Of a stretch of 64,000 nt of DNA, positions 1-9,223 are shown one piece after another. Position numbers and translations under genes: made by a program. Position 1 is the first letter of the stretch. Every line of letters starts with the position of its first letter. The DNA is from Vibrio agarilyticus (GTDB lineage: Bacteria > Pseudomonadota > Gammaproteobacteria > Enterobacterales > Vibrionaceae), in contig NZ_JABAIK010000020.1 in assembly GCF_012641465.1 (NCBI RefSeq), forward strand, positions 1 through 64,000, written 5' to 3'. The notes beneath the pieces are model-generated. The model did no database searches. It had not been told where the DNA came from and saw nothing but the letters and a program-made list of their open reading frames with translations.

Positions 1-69
1 AAATCCTCGCCTCACTGACAAACCAAGTCATTCTCGCTGAACCATGCATCTTGAGGTTACTTGGGTATA
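1..69. repeat. right end of a long composite palindromic repeat
   Basis: These bases match, almost base for base, the last 70 bases of the complete 258-bp element at 30476-30733, including the end CTTGAGGTTACTTGGGTATA. The left part lies outside the window. It sits directly downstream of the response-regulator stop codon. Confidence 0.8.
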
Positions 70-73
70 TACC

Positions 74-712
74 CTACTCAATCAACCCAGCTTCTAGTGC
101 GTATTTAGCAAGCTCAGCGGTGCTATGAATATCGAGCTTGTGCTTAATATTTTGTCGATGAGTTTCGACGGTACGGTAGCTAATGTTTAAAAGAGAAGCG
201 ACCTTTTTACTACTATGGCCCTGAGCAACGAATTTCAATACGGCCTCTTCGCGGCGGCTTAATGGATTCGACTTTGATACTTTAGGTATCACTTCTTGCG
301 TAAATAGTGTTTGTGCTACTGACTCGCAGAAATACGTCGCCCCCTGATGAACCGTTTTAATCGCCTGCACCATTTTTTCAGCAGAGATCTCTTTGAGCAT
401 ATAACCCAAGGCACCAGCCTGCATCACTTCCATGATGTATTCCCGCTTATCGTGCATAGTGAGCATCAATATTTTGGCTTCTGGATTTGACTCGCGAATC
501 AGCTTCGTTGCCTCAATACCATTCATTATCGGCATGCTAATATCCATTAGGATCACATCCGGCTTTAGCCTAGCAACAGTATCGACTGCCTCTAAGCCGT
601 TACTGGCGGTGCCAATCACATCAATTCCCACCTCCCACTCTAATCGAGCAGAAAAACCATCGAGAACGACTTGGTGATCATCCACTAGCACAACTTTGAT
701 TGATTCATCCAT
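74..712 (-). CDS. NarL/FixJ-family response regulator
   Basis: A 212-residue two-component regulator with an N-terminal receiver domain and a C-terminal LuxR-type helix-turn-helix. The receiver has the acidic pair D11-D12, the phosphorylatable D57 (in ILMDISMP) and the conserved K107. The DNA-binding domain occupies about residues 148-200 (LSRREEAVLKFVAQG, then TVETHRQNIKHKL). The start codon overlaps the end of the upstream kinase gene by 8 bases, so the two are translationally coupled and almost certainly partners. The TRAP transporter genes just upstream on the same strand are the likely target or the signal source; that is inferred from position only. Length and motifs are normal for the family. 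Confidence 0.95.
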   Translation of the reverse strand: MDESIKVVLVDDHQVVLDGFSARLEWEVGIDVIGTASNGLEAVDTVARLKPDVILMDISMPIMNGIEATKLIRESNPEAKILMLTMHDKREYIMEVMQAGALGYMLKEISAEKMVQAIKTVHQGATYFCESVAQTLFTQEVIPKVSKSNPLSRREEAVLKFVAQGHSSKKVASLLNISYRTVETHRQNIKHKLDIHSTAELAKYALEAGLIE

Positions 713-2060
713 AATGTTGTTCCTTTAACTCGAGCATAACCGTAATTTCAGTGCCAAGCCCGGGTTCACTAACCAGTTCAAACTCGCCGCCGATAAACTC
801 GACCCGTTCTTGCATATTACGCAAACCGATGCCCTGCTTCATTGCTCGATTATGAGGGTCAAAACCAATACCATCATCGCGGATCATTAATTGAAAAATA
901 TTCTGCAGCCGCTGTAAATTCACCACAACACAACGCGCTTTTGCGTGTTTTTCAATGTTATTTAACGCTTCTTGCGTCACTCGATATAAAGTGGTCGTTA
1001 CTTCAGATTTCAGTCGATACCCTTGCATCTCAAGATAAGATTCAACTTCGATACCAGAATGTGAACGAAAATCGGATAACAAGGTCGCCAACGCAGCTTC
1101 GAGCCCAATATCATCTAATGCGCTAGGGCGAAGCTGATGAGATAAGTGACGCACTTCATTGATCGCCGTAATTAATGAGTATTGTGATTTTTGCAAATGG
1201 GTTTTCATTACGGGATCGGTCAGTTTGTCACTCAAAAGCTCCAAATGACAACGACTCGATACCAACAGTTGATTAACCCCATCGTGCAGCTCTCGCGCAA
1301 GATGTTTTTTTTCATCTTCTTGAAACATTACGGTGCGGTAAGATAGCTCTTTCAGATTACGATCGGCCAATCTATGCTCATGCATATTAATAGCCAGGGT
1401 TATGACAACAATAACAGCAACCATCACCGATAAGATCACCACGACAGAAAAGAATGTCGTCTCAATATTGCGCTGAATCACTGCATGCATTGCCGCCACT
1501 TCTTGACTGACATCCTCAAAATAGAGCCCCGTTCCAATCATCCACTGCCAATCATCCAGCCACCGTACGTAACTGAGTTTCAACACCGTCTCACCTGTCG
1601 AGGGCTTTTGCCATAAATACTGTTCATATCCACCGCCTGCTTGCGCCTGCTGCAGTAACGACTGAATTAAATATTTACCCTGTTTATCTTGAAGATTAAG
1701 AAGGTTTTCTCCAACCAATTGAGGCTGAACTGGATGAACAATATTGACCCCATAACGGTCATATACAAAGAAATAACCATCATCGCCAAAGCGCATATTA
1801 GTCAATATGTTGCGAACTGCTTGCTGAGCTTCACTTTTGGGTAGTGATTTTTCTGTGTATATCGGTGCGATAGCGCTCATTGCTAAATCAACACTATCTT
1901 TGAGTGCTCGCTCGTGTGAGGCAATCAAGCTTTTCTCAAAAATCGCTATCTCGCGTTCACCTAACAAGCGGGCTTGATAAATGGAAATCCAACTTATCCC
2001 ACCAGAGACCAAAAGCAATGGCACGAGCGCTAATAGGATAAGTTTGACTTTTAATGGCAT
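705..2060 (-). CDS. Cache-domain sensor histidine kinase (HisKA_3 type)
   Basis: A 451-residue membrane kinase. Transmembrane helix 1 is at about 7-27. A periplasmic single Cache-type domain at about 35-190 contains the typical GDDGYFFVYD and WMIGTGLYFEDV segments. Helix 2 is at about 203-225, followed by a HisKA_3 dimerisation domain with H259 in the ELHDGVNQ motif and an HATPase domain with the N-box ALNNIEKHA and a GIGLRNMQER segment. It is the NarX/DegS-like class that pairs with NarL-type regulators, and its gene overlaps the regulator gene. Cache domains in such kinases commonly bind small organic acids, which fits the adjacent TRAP transporter; the ligand itself is not visible. A good ribosome site (AAGGTGAG) precedes the ATG. 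Confidence 0.93.
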   Translation of the reverse strand: MPLKVKLILLALVPLLLVSGGISWISIYQARLLGEREIAIFEKSLIASHERALKDSVDLAMSAIAPIYTEKSLPKSEAQQAVRNILTNMRFGDDGYFFVYDRYGVNIVHPVQPQLVGENLLNLQDKQGKYLIQSLLQQAQAGGGYEQYLWQKPSTGETVLKLSYVRWLDDWQWMIGTGLYFEDVSQEVAAMHAVIQRNIETTFFSVVVILSVMVAVIVVITLAINMHEHRLADRNLKELSYRTVMFQEDEKKHLARELHDGVNQLLVSSRCHLELLSDKLTDPVMKTHLQKSQYSLITAINEVRHLSHQLRPSALDDIGLEAALATLLSDFRSHSGIEVESYLEMQGYRLKSEVTTTLYRVTQEALNNIEKHAKARCVVVNLQRLQNIFQLMIRDDGIGFDPHNRAMKQGIGLRNMQERVEFIGGEFELVSEPGLGTEITVMLELKEQHYG

Positions 2061-2103
2061 GACTCACCTTTCATTCCCCTACAGCCATTCGGCTAGGACA
2101 TTG

Positions 2104-2200
2104 CTATAGTCAAACCACGTGACGATGCAGGCGGGCGACAAACGAACAAAGCAGCACTTCGTATATCTAGATATACCTAAGTGACTCCAAGAGGAAAAAG
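2104..2200. repeat. degenerate copy of the TATACCC intergenic palindrome
   Basis: The stretch contains GATGCAGGCGGGCGACAAACG and then TATACCTAAGTGACTCCAAG, which resemble the left arms of the better-preserved copies, but the right arm is missing. It fills the gap between the kinase gene and dctM. Confidence 0.5.
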
Positions 2201-2255
2201 TATAACGGTATAATTAACAAAATTTAAACACCCACATCACAGGTTTGATTTTTAC

Positions 2256-3539
2256 CTAAAAACCATAAAATTGTGGGAAGAATAATATTGACGCCAATAC
2301 TGCAATTTGTATCAAAATAAAGGGCACCACACCGCGATAGATATCGCGAGTTGTGACACCGTTTGGTGCTACGCCTTTTAAGTAAAATAAGCTAAAACCA
2401 AATGGAGGCGTTAGAAATGATGTCTGTAAATTCATTGCGATCAAAATGGCAAACCACGCCATATTTAAGCCCATTAACTCTGCGACGGGTGCAATAATTG
2501 GCACGATAATAAAGCAGATTTCAACAAAATCGATAAAAAAGCCTAAAATTAGGATCACTAGCATGGTGATAATTAAAAAGCCCCACTTTTCACCAGGAAT
2601 TTGTAACATCCATTCTTCGACTAAATAGTCACCGCCTGTATAAGTAAAAGCCATTGAGAAGGCTGTCGCTCCGAGTAAAATAGCAAATACCATCGCCGTG
2701 ACTTTCACGGTCTCTTTTGCTGCATCATAAATCATTCGCCAGCTAAATTGCCGATACACAATTGCCAATACAATCGCACCAGCGCCACCCAAAGCAGCTG
2801 ATTCTGTCGGCGTCGCAATTCCTGCAAAAATTGACCCTAAAACCACGATAATAAGTGCAAGTGGCGGAATGACCGCTTTTAACGCATTACGCACTTCCGC
2901 TTGTCGACTGATTGAGGGGTCACGTTCCATTGCTCTGGCAGCGCTAGGATAGATTTTTGCGTAAATAAGAATGTAGATAATGTACGCACCGACCAAAATC
3001 ACCCCTGGCCAGATCGCTGCCTGAAACAAGTCACCAACGGGGACGCCAAGCACATCGCCTAATAAAATTAATACGATGGATGGCGGAATAATCTGCCCGA
3101 GCGTGCCAGATGCGCAAATCGTGCCACAGGCTAATCCTTTGTCGTATTGGTATTTAAGCATCACAGGAAGAGAGATCAGTCCCATTGCGACCACTGATGC
3201 TCCCACCACGCCAGTAGAGGCTGCAAGTAATGCGCCTACTAATACGGTCGAGATGGCAATACCGCCTCGCACACCACCAAAAAGGCGTCCCATCGACTCC
3301 AAAAGCTGTTCAGCAAGTCGCGTTTTTTGCAACACTAAACCCATAAAAACAAAGAGTGGCACTGCCATCAATACCGTATTACGCATAATGGACTCGATGC
3401 GATACGGCATAAAAGCAAACATTTCCCAACCTTCAGCCCACACGCCAAAAATAAGTGCGATGCCACCAAATGTAAACGCAACTGGAAAGCCTAGTAATAA
3501 GGCAAACAGCGCGACAAAAAACATAATTATTCCGATCAT
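2256..3539 (-). CDS. TRAP transporter large permease DctM
   Basis: A 427-residue integral membrane protein with about 12 hydrophobic segments, the length expected for the large permease of a tripartite ATP-independent periplasmic (TRAP) carrier. It starts with the usual MIGIIMFFVALFALLLGFPVAF-type first helix and contains the conserved GTLGQIIPPSI and NLQTSFLTPPFGFSLFYLKG segments. In the family it moves a solute, usually a carboxylic acid, inward with sodium ions. It follows dctQ by 11 bases and the binding-protein gene is further upstream, giving transcription order P-Q-M. The sensor kinase and regulator genes lie downstream on the same strand. Confidence 0.95.
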   Translation of the reverse strand: MIGIIMFFVALFALLLGFPVAFTFGGIALIFGVWAEGWEMFAFMPYRIESIMRNTVLMAVPLFVFMGLVLQKTRLAEQLLESMGRLFGGVRGGIAISTVLVGALLAASTGVVGASVVAMGLISLPVMLKYQYDKGLACGTICASGTLGQIIPPSIVLILLGDVLGVPVGDLFQAAIWPGVILVGAYIIYILIYAKIYPSAARAMERDPSISRQAEVRNALKAVIPPLALIIVVLGSIFAGIATPTESAALGGAGAIVLAIVYRQFSWRMIYDAAKETVKVTAMVFAILLGATAFSMAFTYTGGDYLVEEWMLQIPGEKWGFLIITMLVILILGFFIDFVEICFIIVPIIAPVAELMGLNMAWFAILIAMNLQTSFLTPPFGFSLFYLKGVAPNGVTTRDIYRGVVPFILIQIAVLASILFFPQFYGF

Positions 3540-3550
3540 TGCCCGCTCCT

Positions 3551-4087
3551 CTACGACCTATTTGACGGTTGATGCATCAGATATGGATTAAAAATTTTAT
3601 TAAGTGAATGAAGTATCAAGCCGACACCTGAGAGTGCCATTAAGAAAAATGAAAGTGGTATCATCGCCTTAATAATCCACCGGTGACTAAGCCCGCCAGG
3701 ATCGCCTGACGTTTCTCCAAGAAGGTAACTCTCTTTTGCAAAGTCAATGCCGTAGAAAGCGACCAAAAGACAAAATGGAATTAAAAATATTGTGGTGCCT
3801 AAAATATCAATGATCGCTTGCGCTTTTGTCGACAAACGTTCATAGAATAAATCTACTCGAACATGCCCACCAGCTTTAATGGCATAAGGTACGCCAAGCA
3901 AAAATACCGCAGAAAACAGGTGCCATTCCAATTCTTGAAATGCGATAGACACGTCATTAAATGCATAGCGCATCACAACATCGTAGGTCACATTTATAAG
4001 CAGTAATAAAAACAACATGCTCGACAGCCAACCTAGTCCGTCGGCAATTCGATTGAATAAGCGTTCAATGTATATCAGTTTTCTCAT
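3551..4087 (-). CDS. TRAP transporter small permease DctQ
   Basis: A 178-residue membrane protein with four predicted transmembrane segments. It has the family pattern NVTYDVVMRYAFND...FQELEWHLFSAVFLLG near the first two helices and GHVRVDLFYERLS between helices 2 and 3. The start is placed at the second possible ATG (MRKLIYIERL), because the upstream 21 residues are not family-like and carry no hydrophobic segment. It pairs with DctM, whose gene starts 11 bases later. The 225-bp gap to dctP upstream is mostly filled by a palindromic repeat. Confidence 0.92.
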   Translation of the reverse strand: MRKLIYIERLFNRIADGLGWLSSMLFLLLLINVTYDVVMRYAFNDVSIAFQELEWHLFSAVFLLGVPYAIKAGGHVRVDLFYERLSTKAQAIIDILGTTIFLIPFCLLVAFYGIDFAKESYLLGETSGDPGGLSHRWIIKAMIPLSFFLMALSGVGLILHSLNKIFNPYLMHQPSNRS

Positions 4088-4173
4088 TTGTATTGGCCTA
4101 TAACGCAGAGTGAATACACCACTCACTCTGCTTATTGATGAATAACCCACCCTAAATTACACAGTTAGGTATT

Positions 4174-4310
4174 TATACCCAACCAACTTGAAGTTGCAGG
4201 TAGGCGACAAGTGAGCAAAACCTTCGAGCACTTCATTAACATAGATAAATGATGTGATGAGGTTTGTGAGTGCCTGTCAACAACGCTGCAACTTCAAGTA
4301 GGAAGGGATA
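4174..4310. repeat. TATACCC intergenic palindromic repeat (long subtype)
   Basis: Runs from TATACCCAACCAACTTGAAG to CTTCAAGTAGGAAGGGATA, with internal GATGAGGTTTGTGAGTGCC. It contains the extra internal segment (ACTTCATTAACA) that marks the about 138-bp subtype. It separates dctP from dctQ, so it would be transcribed as part of the TRAP mRNA. Confidence 0.85.
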
Positions 4311-4312
4311 GG

Positions 4313-5416
4313 TTATTCTGCTTGGCTATTAAGATAAGCACCGTGAGAAATGGTGGACCAAGGGCGAACTTGTTTGATGTAGTCCGCTTGTGATTGCTGT
4401 ATTTCCGCCGCTAATGGGTTTCCTTCAGCGTGCTTAGCAAGTAATTTGGTATTCGCCGTTTTCAATGCCGCCATCACCTCTTCTGGGAAGTTCTTCACTT
4501 TCACATCTGGATAATCTTGCTGAATTGAGGCCCAGTTTTTGCCGCTTTCGTGCTTTGATTGAGTGTACATATCGTAAGCCGCAGTTTTCATGGCGATGGT
4601 TAAGATGGCTTGTAGATCTTTTGGAAGGCTATCGAATTTACGTTTATTAACCAAAAACTGCAGTTCCGTACCCGGCTCGTGCCAGCCGGTGTAATAATAA
4701 GGTGCGATTTTATGAAAGCCCATGCGCAAATCTAACGATGGACCCACCCACTCTAGTGCATCAATCGTTCGGCGCTCAAGTGATGTATAGAGCTCGCCCG
4801 GTGCAATGTTAGTTGGTTTTGCACCGAGTTCAGCTAAAATTTCTCCTGCAAATCCAGGAATACGCATCTTTAACCCTTTAAGGTCAGCAACTGTATTAAC
4901 CTCTTTTTGAAACCAACCGCCCATTTGAGTATCAGTATTTCCGCCTGGGAATGACAACAAGTTATGAGGGGCGTAAACCTGCTCCATTAACTCCATACCA
5001 CCGCCATGGTAAAACCAAGCGTACTGCTCGGTTGGCAACATGCCAAACGGCATCGATGTAAAATAGAGTGTGTTAGGCACTTTCCCTTTCCAGTAATAAG
5101 AACCTGAATGGCCCATGTCATACTGGCCTGATTTCACCATATCAAAAATACCCAATGGGGCTTTATGCTTATTGGCAGAGTCGATACGAATAATGAGTCG
5201 ACCATTGGACATCTCTTTCGCCATTTTTGCCATATTTTTAGTGGCATCACCAAAGATAGGAAAATTAGGTCCCCACGTCTCTGCAAGCTTCAAACGATAG
5301 ATTTTATCTGCCGCCAATGCGTTAGTGGCAACTAACGATGTCAAAATAGTGGCTACTACTGTGGTTTTGGTTATTGTTTTCCAAACTCGCTGTAATAATT
5401 GTTGAATTACGCTCAT
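4313..5416 (-). CDS. TRAP transporter substrate-binding protein DctP, TakP-like
   Basis: A 367-residue periplasmic binding protein. The signal peptide probably ends at TNALA-ADK. The segments GGNTDTQMGGWFQKEV, DLKGLKMRIPGFAGE, YTSLERRTIDALEWVGPSLD and GWHEPGTELQFLVNK are those of the TakP/lactate-type subfamily, which binds 2-oxo acids or lactate; the conserved arginine in KMRIPG usually holds the carboxylate. The start is set at the ATG nine bases after AAAGG; the in-frame ATG nine bases earlier directly abuts that ribosome site. The substrate is not certain, but a small carboxylate is most likely. First gene of the P-Q-M operon, with a palindromic repeat on either side. Confidence 0.93.
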   Translation of the reverse strand: MSVIQQLLQRVWKTITKTTVVATILTSLVATNALAADKIYRLKLAETWGPNFPIFGDATKNMAKMAKEMSNGRLIIRIDSANKHKAPLGIFDMVKSGQYDMGHSGSYYWKGKVPNTLYFTSMPFGMLPTEQYAWFYHGGGMELMEQVYAPHNLLSFPGGNTDTQMGGWFQKEVNTVADLKGLKMRIPGFAGEILAELGAKPTNIAPGELYTSLERRTIDALEWVGPSLDLRMGFHKIAPYYYTGWHEPGTELQFLVNKRKFDSLPKDLQAILTIAMKTAAYDMYTQSKHESGKNWASIQQDYPDVKVKNFPEEVMAALKTANTKLLAKHAEGNPLAAEIQQSQADYIKQVRPWSTISHGAYLNSQAE

Positions 5417-5448
5417 TATGTTCATCCTTTCGTCACGTTAATGCTGGT

Positions 5449-5571
5449 TATACCCTTTCCACTTGAAATTGCAGCGTTGTTGGCTGGCTCTCACAAACCT
5501 CATCACATAGTCAATCTATGCTAAGAGGCTTTGTTTGCCGCCTAGCTGCAACTCCAAGTTGTTTGGGTATA
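5449..5571. repeat. TATACCC intergenic palindromic repeat
   Basis: An inverted-orientation copy running from TATACCCTTTCCACTTGAAA to CTCCAAGTTGTTTGGGTATA, containing CACAAACCTCATCACATAG. It begins about 30 bases upstream of the dctP start, so it could affect the dctP leader RNA. Confidence 0.85.
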
Positions 5572-5940
5572 TGCAGACCAGAGCGTTCACTATGCCGAGT
5601 AAATAGGTTGAAAACATTGGCAAGAACACGCACAGCGCCAATACAGTCAGTAACAAAAAAAGCATCAATATCGACCTTAGTATTACGTATTAATGCGTAA
5701 GATAATGTTAGGCATGGTTATTTGATTGGAGAAAAACTCACGAAACATAATTTTTTATTTTTAAAATCAAATAATTAAAAATAAAATCAATGAGAACAAA
5801 AAGAAACAGTCACTAAAGACCAAGGCGCTAATACGCACGTATAGATACGATGACTTACGTTAATGGGATTTGATTATTTTGTGATCGCACGCATCTCATC
5901 CGTTACTCATGTCCAGACAACTTACCGTTGCTGTTAGATC
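5572..5940. other. AT-rich intergenic stretch upstream of dctP
   Basis: No plausible gene. It contains the imperfect palindrome TTACGTATTAATGCGTAA at 5683-5700 (16 of 18 positions symmetrical), a possible operator, followed by a very AT-rich run (about 5745-5790) that would suit a promoter region. No clear -35/-10 pair can be claimed. Confidence 0.4.
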
Positions 5941-6078
5941 TATACCCAAACTAGTTGAAGGTGCAGGTAGGCGACCAGCAAACAAAGCCGCTGTACACTT
6001 CGTGAACATAGATACACTATATGATGAGGTTTGTGAGTGCCAGTCAACAACGCTGCAGCTTCAAGTAGGACGGGGATA
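5941..6078. repeat. TATACCC intergenic palindromic repeat (long subtype)
   Basis: Runs from TATACCCAAACTAGTTGAAG to CTTCAAGTAGGACGGGGATA and includes the ACTTCGTGAACA insertion that distinguishes the about 138-bp form from the 127-bp form. Confidence 0.85.
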
Positions 6079-6083
6079 GTTAT

Positions 6084-6120
6084 AAAAAAGCCTCGGCATC
6101 AATAGTGACCGAGGCTTTTA
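6084..6120 (-). terminator. rho-independent terminator of the RND efflux operon
   Basis: The stem AAAGCCTCGG / CCGAGGCTTT with a 12-base loop is followed on the minus strand by a run of T, and on the plus strand also by a few T. It lies about 50 bases beyond the RND pump stop codon. A mini repeat (6131-6163) lies between gene and terminator. Confidence 0.8.
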
Positions 6121-6130
6121 TACACTGACT

Positions 6131-6163
6131 TATACCCTTCCTACTTCAAGTTGTTTGGGTATA
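6131..6163. repeat. 33-bp deletion derivative of the palindromic repeat
   Basis: TATACCCTTCCTACTTCAAG runs straight into TTGTTTGGGTATA: the outer right arm of the repeat is fused to the outer left arm at the shared CTT, and the whole middle is missing. It keeps both terminal TATACCC / GGGTATA motifs. Confidence 0.7.
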
Positions 6164-6172
6164 CAGGCTTAA

Positions 6173-9100
6173 CTAGCGTGCGACTTTAATACGAAAAAAC
6201 ATCGCATAAAAAAGCGGAATAACCACTAGAGTCAATATGGTAGCAAACAACAAACCGAACATTATGGTTACCGCCATACTCTTGAAGAACGGGTCAATCA
6301 ATAATGGCGCTACACCCAATATTGTGGTCAAAGCGCCCAGCATAACCGGCCGCACACGACTCAATGCGGCATCGATAATCGCGTCAAACCCCGCTTTTCC
6401 TTGGCTGATTTCAACATCCGCTTGATCAACCAAAACAATCGCATTTTTGACCATCATACCAATCAAACTTAGGAAGCCCAAAATTGCCATAAATTCAAAC
6501 GGAGTCTGGAACAATATCAGGCCAACGGTTACCCCGATAAGGGCCAAGGGCGCAGTAAGCCAAATAACCAAAGGTTGTCGAATTGCATTGAACATGAAAA
6601 TAACCGCCAGAATCATTGCCGAGAAGCCATACGGCGCGGAAATTACTATACCTTCATTCGCCTCTTTTGAAGCTTTATGTTCGCCATACCAAGTCAGTTC
6701 ATAGCCCGCAGGCAGGGTCATTGCCTCAATTTTCTCGCGAATAGAATTAAACGCATCAGCGGTTAATACACCAGGGGCAGGATCTGCCTGTGCCAGTAAA
6801 GTGGGCATTCTATCGATACGACGTAACATGGCGTCTTGATATTCAAGATCGACCGATTCGACCAATTGACTCACAGGAACAAAGGTTCCGGTTACTGAGC
6901 TAAAGACCTCACTGTTTTCTATCGCTCTTTGATGCTGACGCTCAGATTCAGGCGCGCGCGCAATGATAGGAATGAGATCATCCCCTTCGCGATAAACACC
7001 GACATTTTTACCCGCTAGCGTCTGCTCGATAGCGCCGTTTATCTCTTGCGTTGTTAAACCAAATCGCTGCGCTTCTTCACTGGAATAGACGGGACGAAGC
7101 ACTGGCACTTGCTGGCGCCAATCGTCTTGAATGGCAATCAAATTAGGATCAGCGTGCATTAGCGCCTTCGCTTGCTCAGCTAACTGGCGCAATACTTGAC
7201 TGTCTGGTCCACGGAAACCCGCTTCGATTTTTTTACCGCCGCCACGGCCAAGCATAAACTTCCAAACTTTGATTGAGGCATCTGGGTATTTTTCATCAAG
7301 CTCGTTTTGTAGCGTCGTGATCAGAGGCGCGATTTTTTTATAGTCGTCAATATCAATGAGCAACTGCCCATAAGCACTGTTTCGTGCTTCCGGAGAATAA
7401 CTCAACATAAAGCGCAAACCACCACCACCGATGAAACTGGTAATGTTACTGACGCCCTCTTGCTGTTTTACATCCTGCTCAATCTCAGCGATCACCGCCT
7501 CAGTTCGCTTGATGTCACTCCCTTGAGGTAAAAAGACGTCTACCACAAATTGTGGCCGCTGGGAGTCGGGCATAAAGCCGGGAGGCACAAACTGAACGCC
7601 CCAAATCGCAGCGCAGAGTGAAGCAATAATTGCAGCCGTGCTTATCAATCGATAACGTAATACCCAAGTTAATAAACCCTTATACAGACCCACCATAGCA
7701 TTCGGCTTACGATTAGGATCAACTGGTTTCACTTTGAGGAAGTCATGACAAAGCATGGGTGTCACAGTGACAGCAAAGAGCCAACTCAGCAGCATCGAAT
7801 AAAGAATCACCCAAAATAACGAACCGGCGTACTCTCCCATATCCGATGGCGACAATCCAATTGCACTGAAAGCACAAATACCAACCACTGTGCCACCAAG
7901 CAGCGGCCATTGGGTTGAGCGCACCACATCAGAGACAATGTTTGCTCGATCTTCATTCGGGTCTTGTTGCAATCGCACCAATACGCCATCTGTCACAACA
8001 ATGGCATTGTCTACCAGCATGCCAAGCGCAATGATCAAAGCACCCAAAGAGATCCGCTGCATCGCGATATTTTCTATCAGCATGATGCATAAGGTACCAG
8101 CAACCGTAAGCAGCAAAACAAATCCAATGATGATGCCTGAGCGAAGCCCCATAAAGACTAACAGTACAACAAACACAATCACGACAGCAGCGATCAGGTT
8201 GTCAATAAAGTTTGCAACTGACGCGCGAACCGAATCTGACTGCATTGAGATGACATGCAATTCCATTCCAAGAGGACGCTGCCCCTCAAGCTCGGCAAGG
8301 CGCGCTTTTACCGCATCCCCCATATCAACCACATTTCCGCCGGAAACATTTGAAATGCCAAAGCCAATAGCGCGCTCACCGTTATATCGCATCAACATGG
8401 TCGCGGGTTCTTGATATCCTCGTACCACATTCGCTATATCGCCCAAACGCAGCACAGTATTGTTATCACCGACCGCAATTTGCAGATTCTTTAGATCAGT
8501 AAATGAATCAATGTTTGAGCTCGGGATCACCGGAATACGCATAGAGTCGGTTGCAACACTACCCGCTACCGTGACCATATTTTGTTTCTGTAGCACTTGA
8601 TACACTTTCTGTGCTGACACGCCAAAGTTTGCTAGCTGCTCGCGAGACATCTCGATAAAAATCGCTTCTTGCTGCTCAGCCAGTGTTGCGGTTTTTGCCA
8701 CGCCAGGCACAAGCACCAAATCACGGCGCAGTTCATCAACGTACTCTTGCAGTTGTTTATCGCTGAACCCTTCCCCTGTGACGGCAAAAAAGAGCGCGTA
8801 CACATCAGCAAAGTCGTCGTTTACAATGCTTGGCCCAGCACCTGGCGGTAAAGAGCGTTGTACGTCGCTGATCTTTCGCCGCAGTTTGTCCCAAACTTGC
8901 TGCAGTTCGTTTGCATTAGCCGCAAATTCAAGTTTAATCTCAACAGTCACCTCAGACATGCCCTGTTTTGAAACCGAGCGCACCTCTTTTAGCTCTTGCA
9001 AAGATTGTACTGCACCTTCAATCACGTCAGTGACTTCATCTGCGACTTCCTGTGCGGTTGCCCCTTCATATGGGGTATAAATCATCGCTTGCCGAATAAC

Positions 9101-9223
9101 GAATTCGGGATCTTCAAATCGACCGAGTTTGAGGTAACTGATGTAGCCACCAATGAGTACAAGGGCAATCATTACCCAGACACTGGTGCGTTTTGCCAGT
9201 GTTATGCGTGCTAAGTCCATCAT
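6173..9223 (-). CDS. RND efflux pump, inner-membrane permease
   Basis: A 1016-residue resistance-nodulation-division pump of the AcrB superfamily. The N-terminal helix is followed by a large periplasmic loop (about 35-335), helices 2-7, a second loop and helices 8-12. In helix 4 the proton-relay motif is MLVDNAIVV: one aspartate followed by asparagine, instead of the Asp-Asp pair of AcrB, a pattern seen in several RND subgroups. The conserved lysine of helix 10 is present in MMVKNAIVLVDQ. The start overlaps the stop of the adaptor gene (TAATG), so the two are co-translated. Substrates cannot be told from sequence. No outer-membrane channel gene is adjacent, so it probably borrows a TolC-like channel. 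Confidence 0.95.
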   Translation of the reverse strand: MMDLARITLAKRTSVWVMIALVLIGGYISYLKLGRFEDPEFVIRQAMIYTPYEGATAQEVADEVTDVIEGAVQSLQELKEVRSVSKQGMSEVTVEIKLEFAANANELQQVWDKLRRKISDVQRSLPPGAGPSIVNDDFADVYALFFAVTGEGFSDKQLQEYVDELRRDLVLVPGVAKTATLAEQQEAIFIEMSREQLANFGVSAQKVYQVLQKQNMVTVAGSVATDSMRIPVIPSSNIDSFTDLKNLQIAVGDNNTVLRLGDIANVVRGYQEPATMLMRYNGERAIGFGISNVSGGNVVDMGDAVKARLAELEGQRPLGMELHVISMQSDSVRASVANFIDNLIAAVVIVFVVLLVFMGLRSGIIIGFVLLLTVAGTLCIMLIENIAMQRISLGALIIALGMLVDNAIVVTDGVLVRLQQDPNEDRANIVSDVVRSTQWPLLGGTVVGICAFSAIGLSPSDMGEYAGSLFWVILYSMLLSWLFAVTVTPMLCHDFLKVKPVDPNRKPNAMVGLYKGLLTWVLRYRLISTAAIIASLCAAIWGVQFVPPGFMPDSQRPQFVVDVFLPQGSDIKRTEAVIAEIEQDVKQQEGVSNITSFIGGGGLRFMLSYSPEARNSAYGQLLIDIDDYKKIAPLITTLQNELDEKYPDASIKVWKFMLGRGGGKKIEAGFRGPDSQVLRQLAEQAKALMHADPNLIAIQDDWRQQVPVLRPVYSSEEAQRFGLTTQEINGAIEQTLAGKNVGVYREGDDLIPIIARAPESERQHQRAIENSEVFSSVTGTFVPVSQLVESVDLEYQDAMLRRIDRMPTLLAQADPAPGVLTADAFNSIREKIEAMTLPAGYELTWYGEHKASKEANEGIVISAPYGFSAMILAVIFMFNAIRQPLVIWLTAPLALIGVTVGLILFQTPFEFMAILGFLSLIGMMVKNAIVLVDQADVEISQGKAGFDAIIDAALSRVRPVMLGALTTILGVAPLLIDPFFKSMAVTIMFGLLFATILTLVVIPLFYAMFFRIKVAR

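Noticed and set aside
3076-3591. 171-residue plus-strand open frame across dctM
   Set aside because: Antisense to a well-supported permease gene, with the Thr/Pro-rich composition typical of such shadows.
7890-8414. 174-residue plus-strand open frame inside the RND pump gene
   Set aside because: Antisense shadow of a strongly supported transporter gene; composition rich in Ser, Thr, Met and Pro as expected for a reversed membrane-protein frame.
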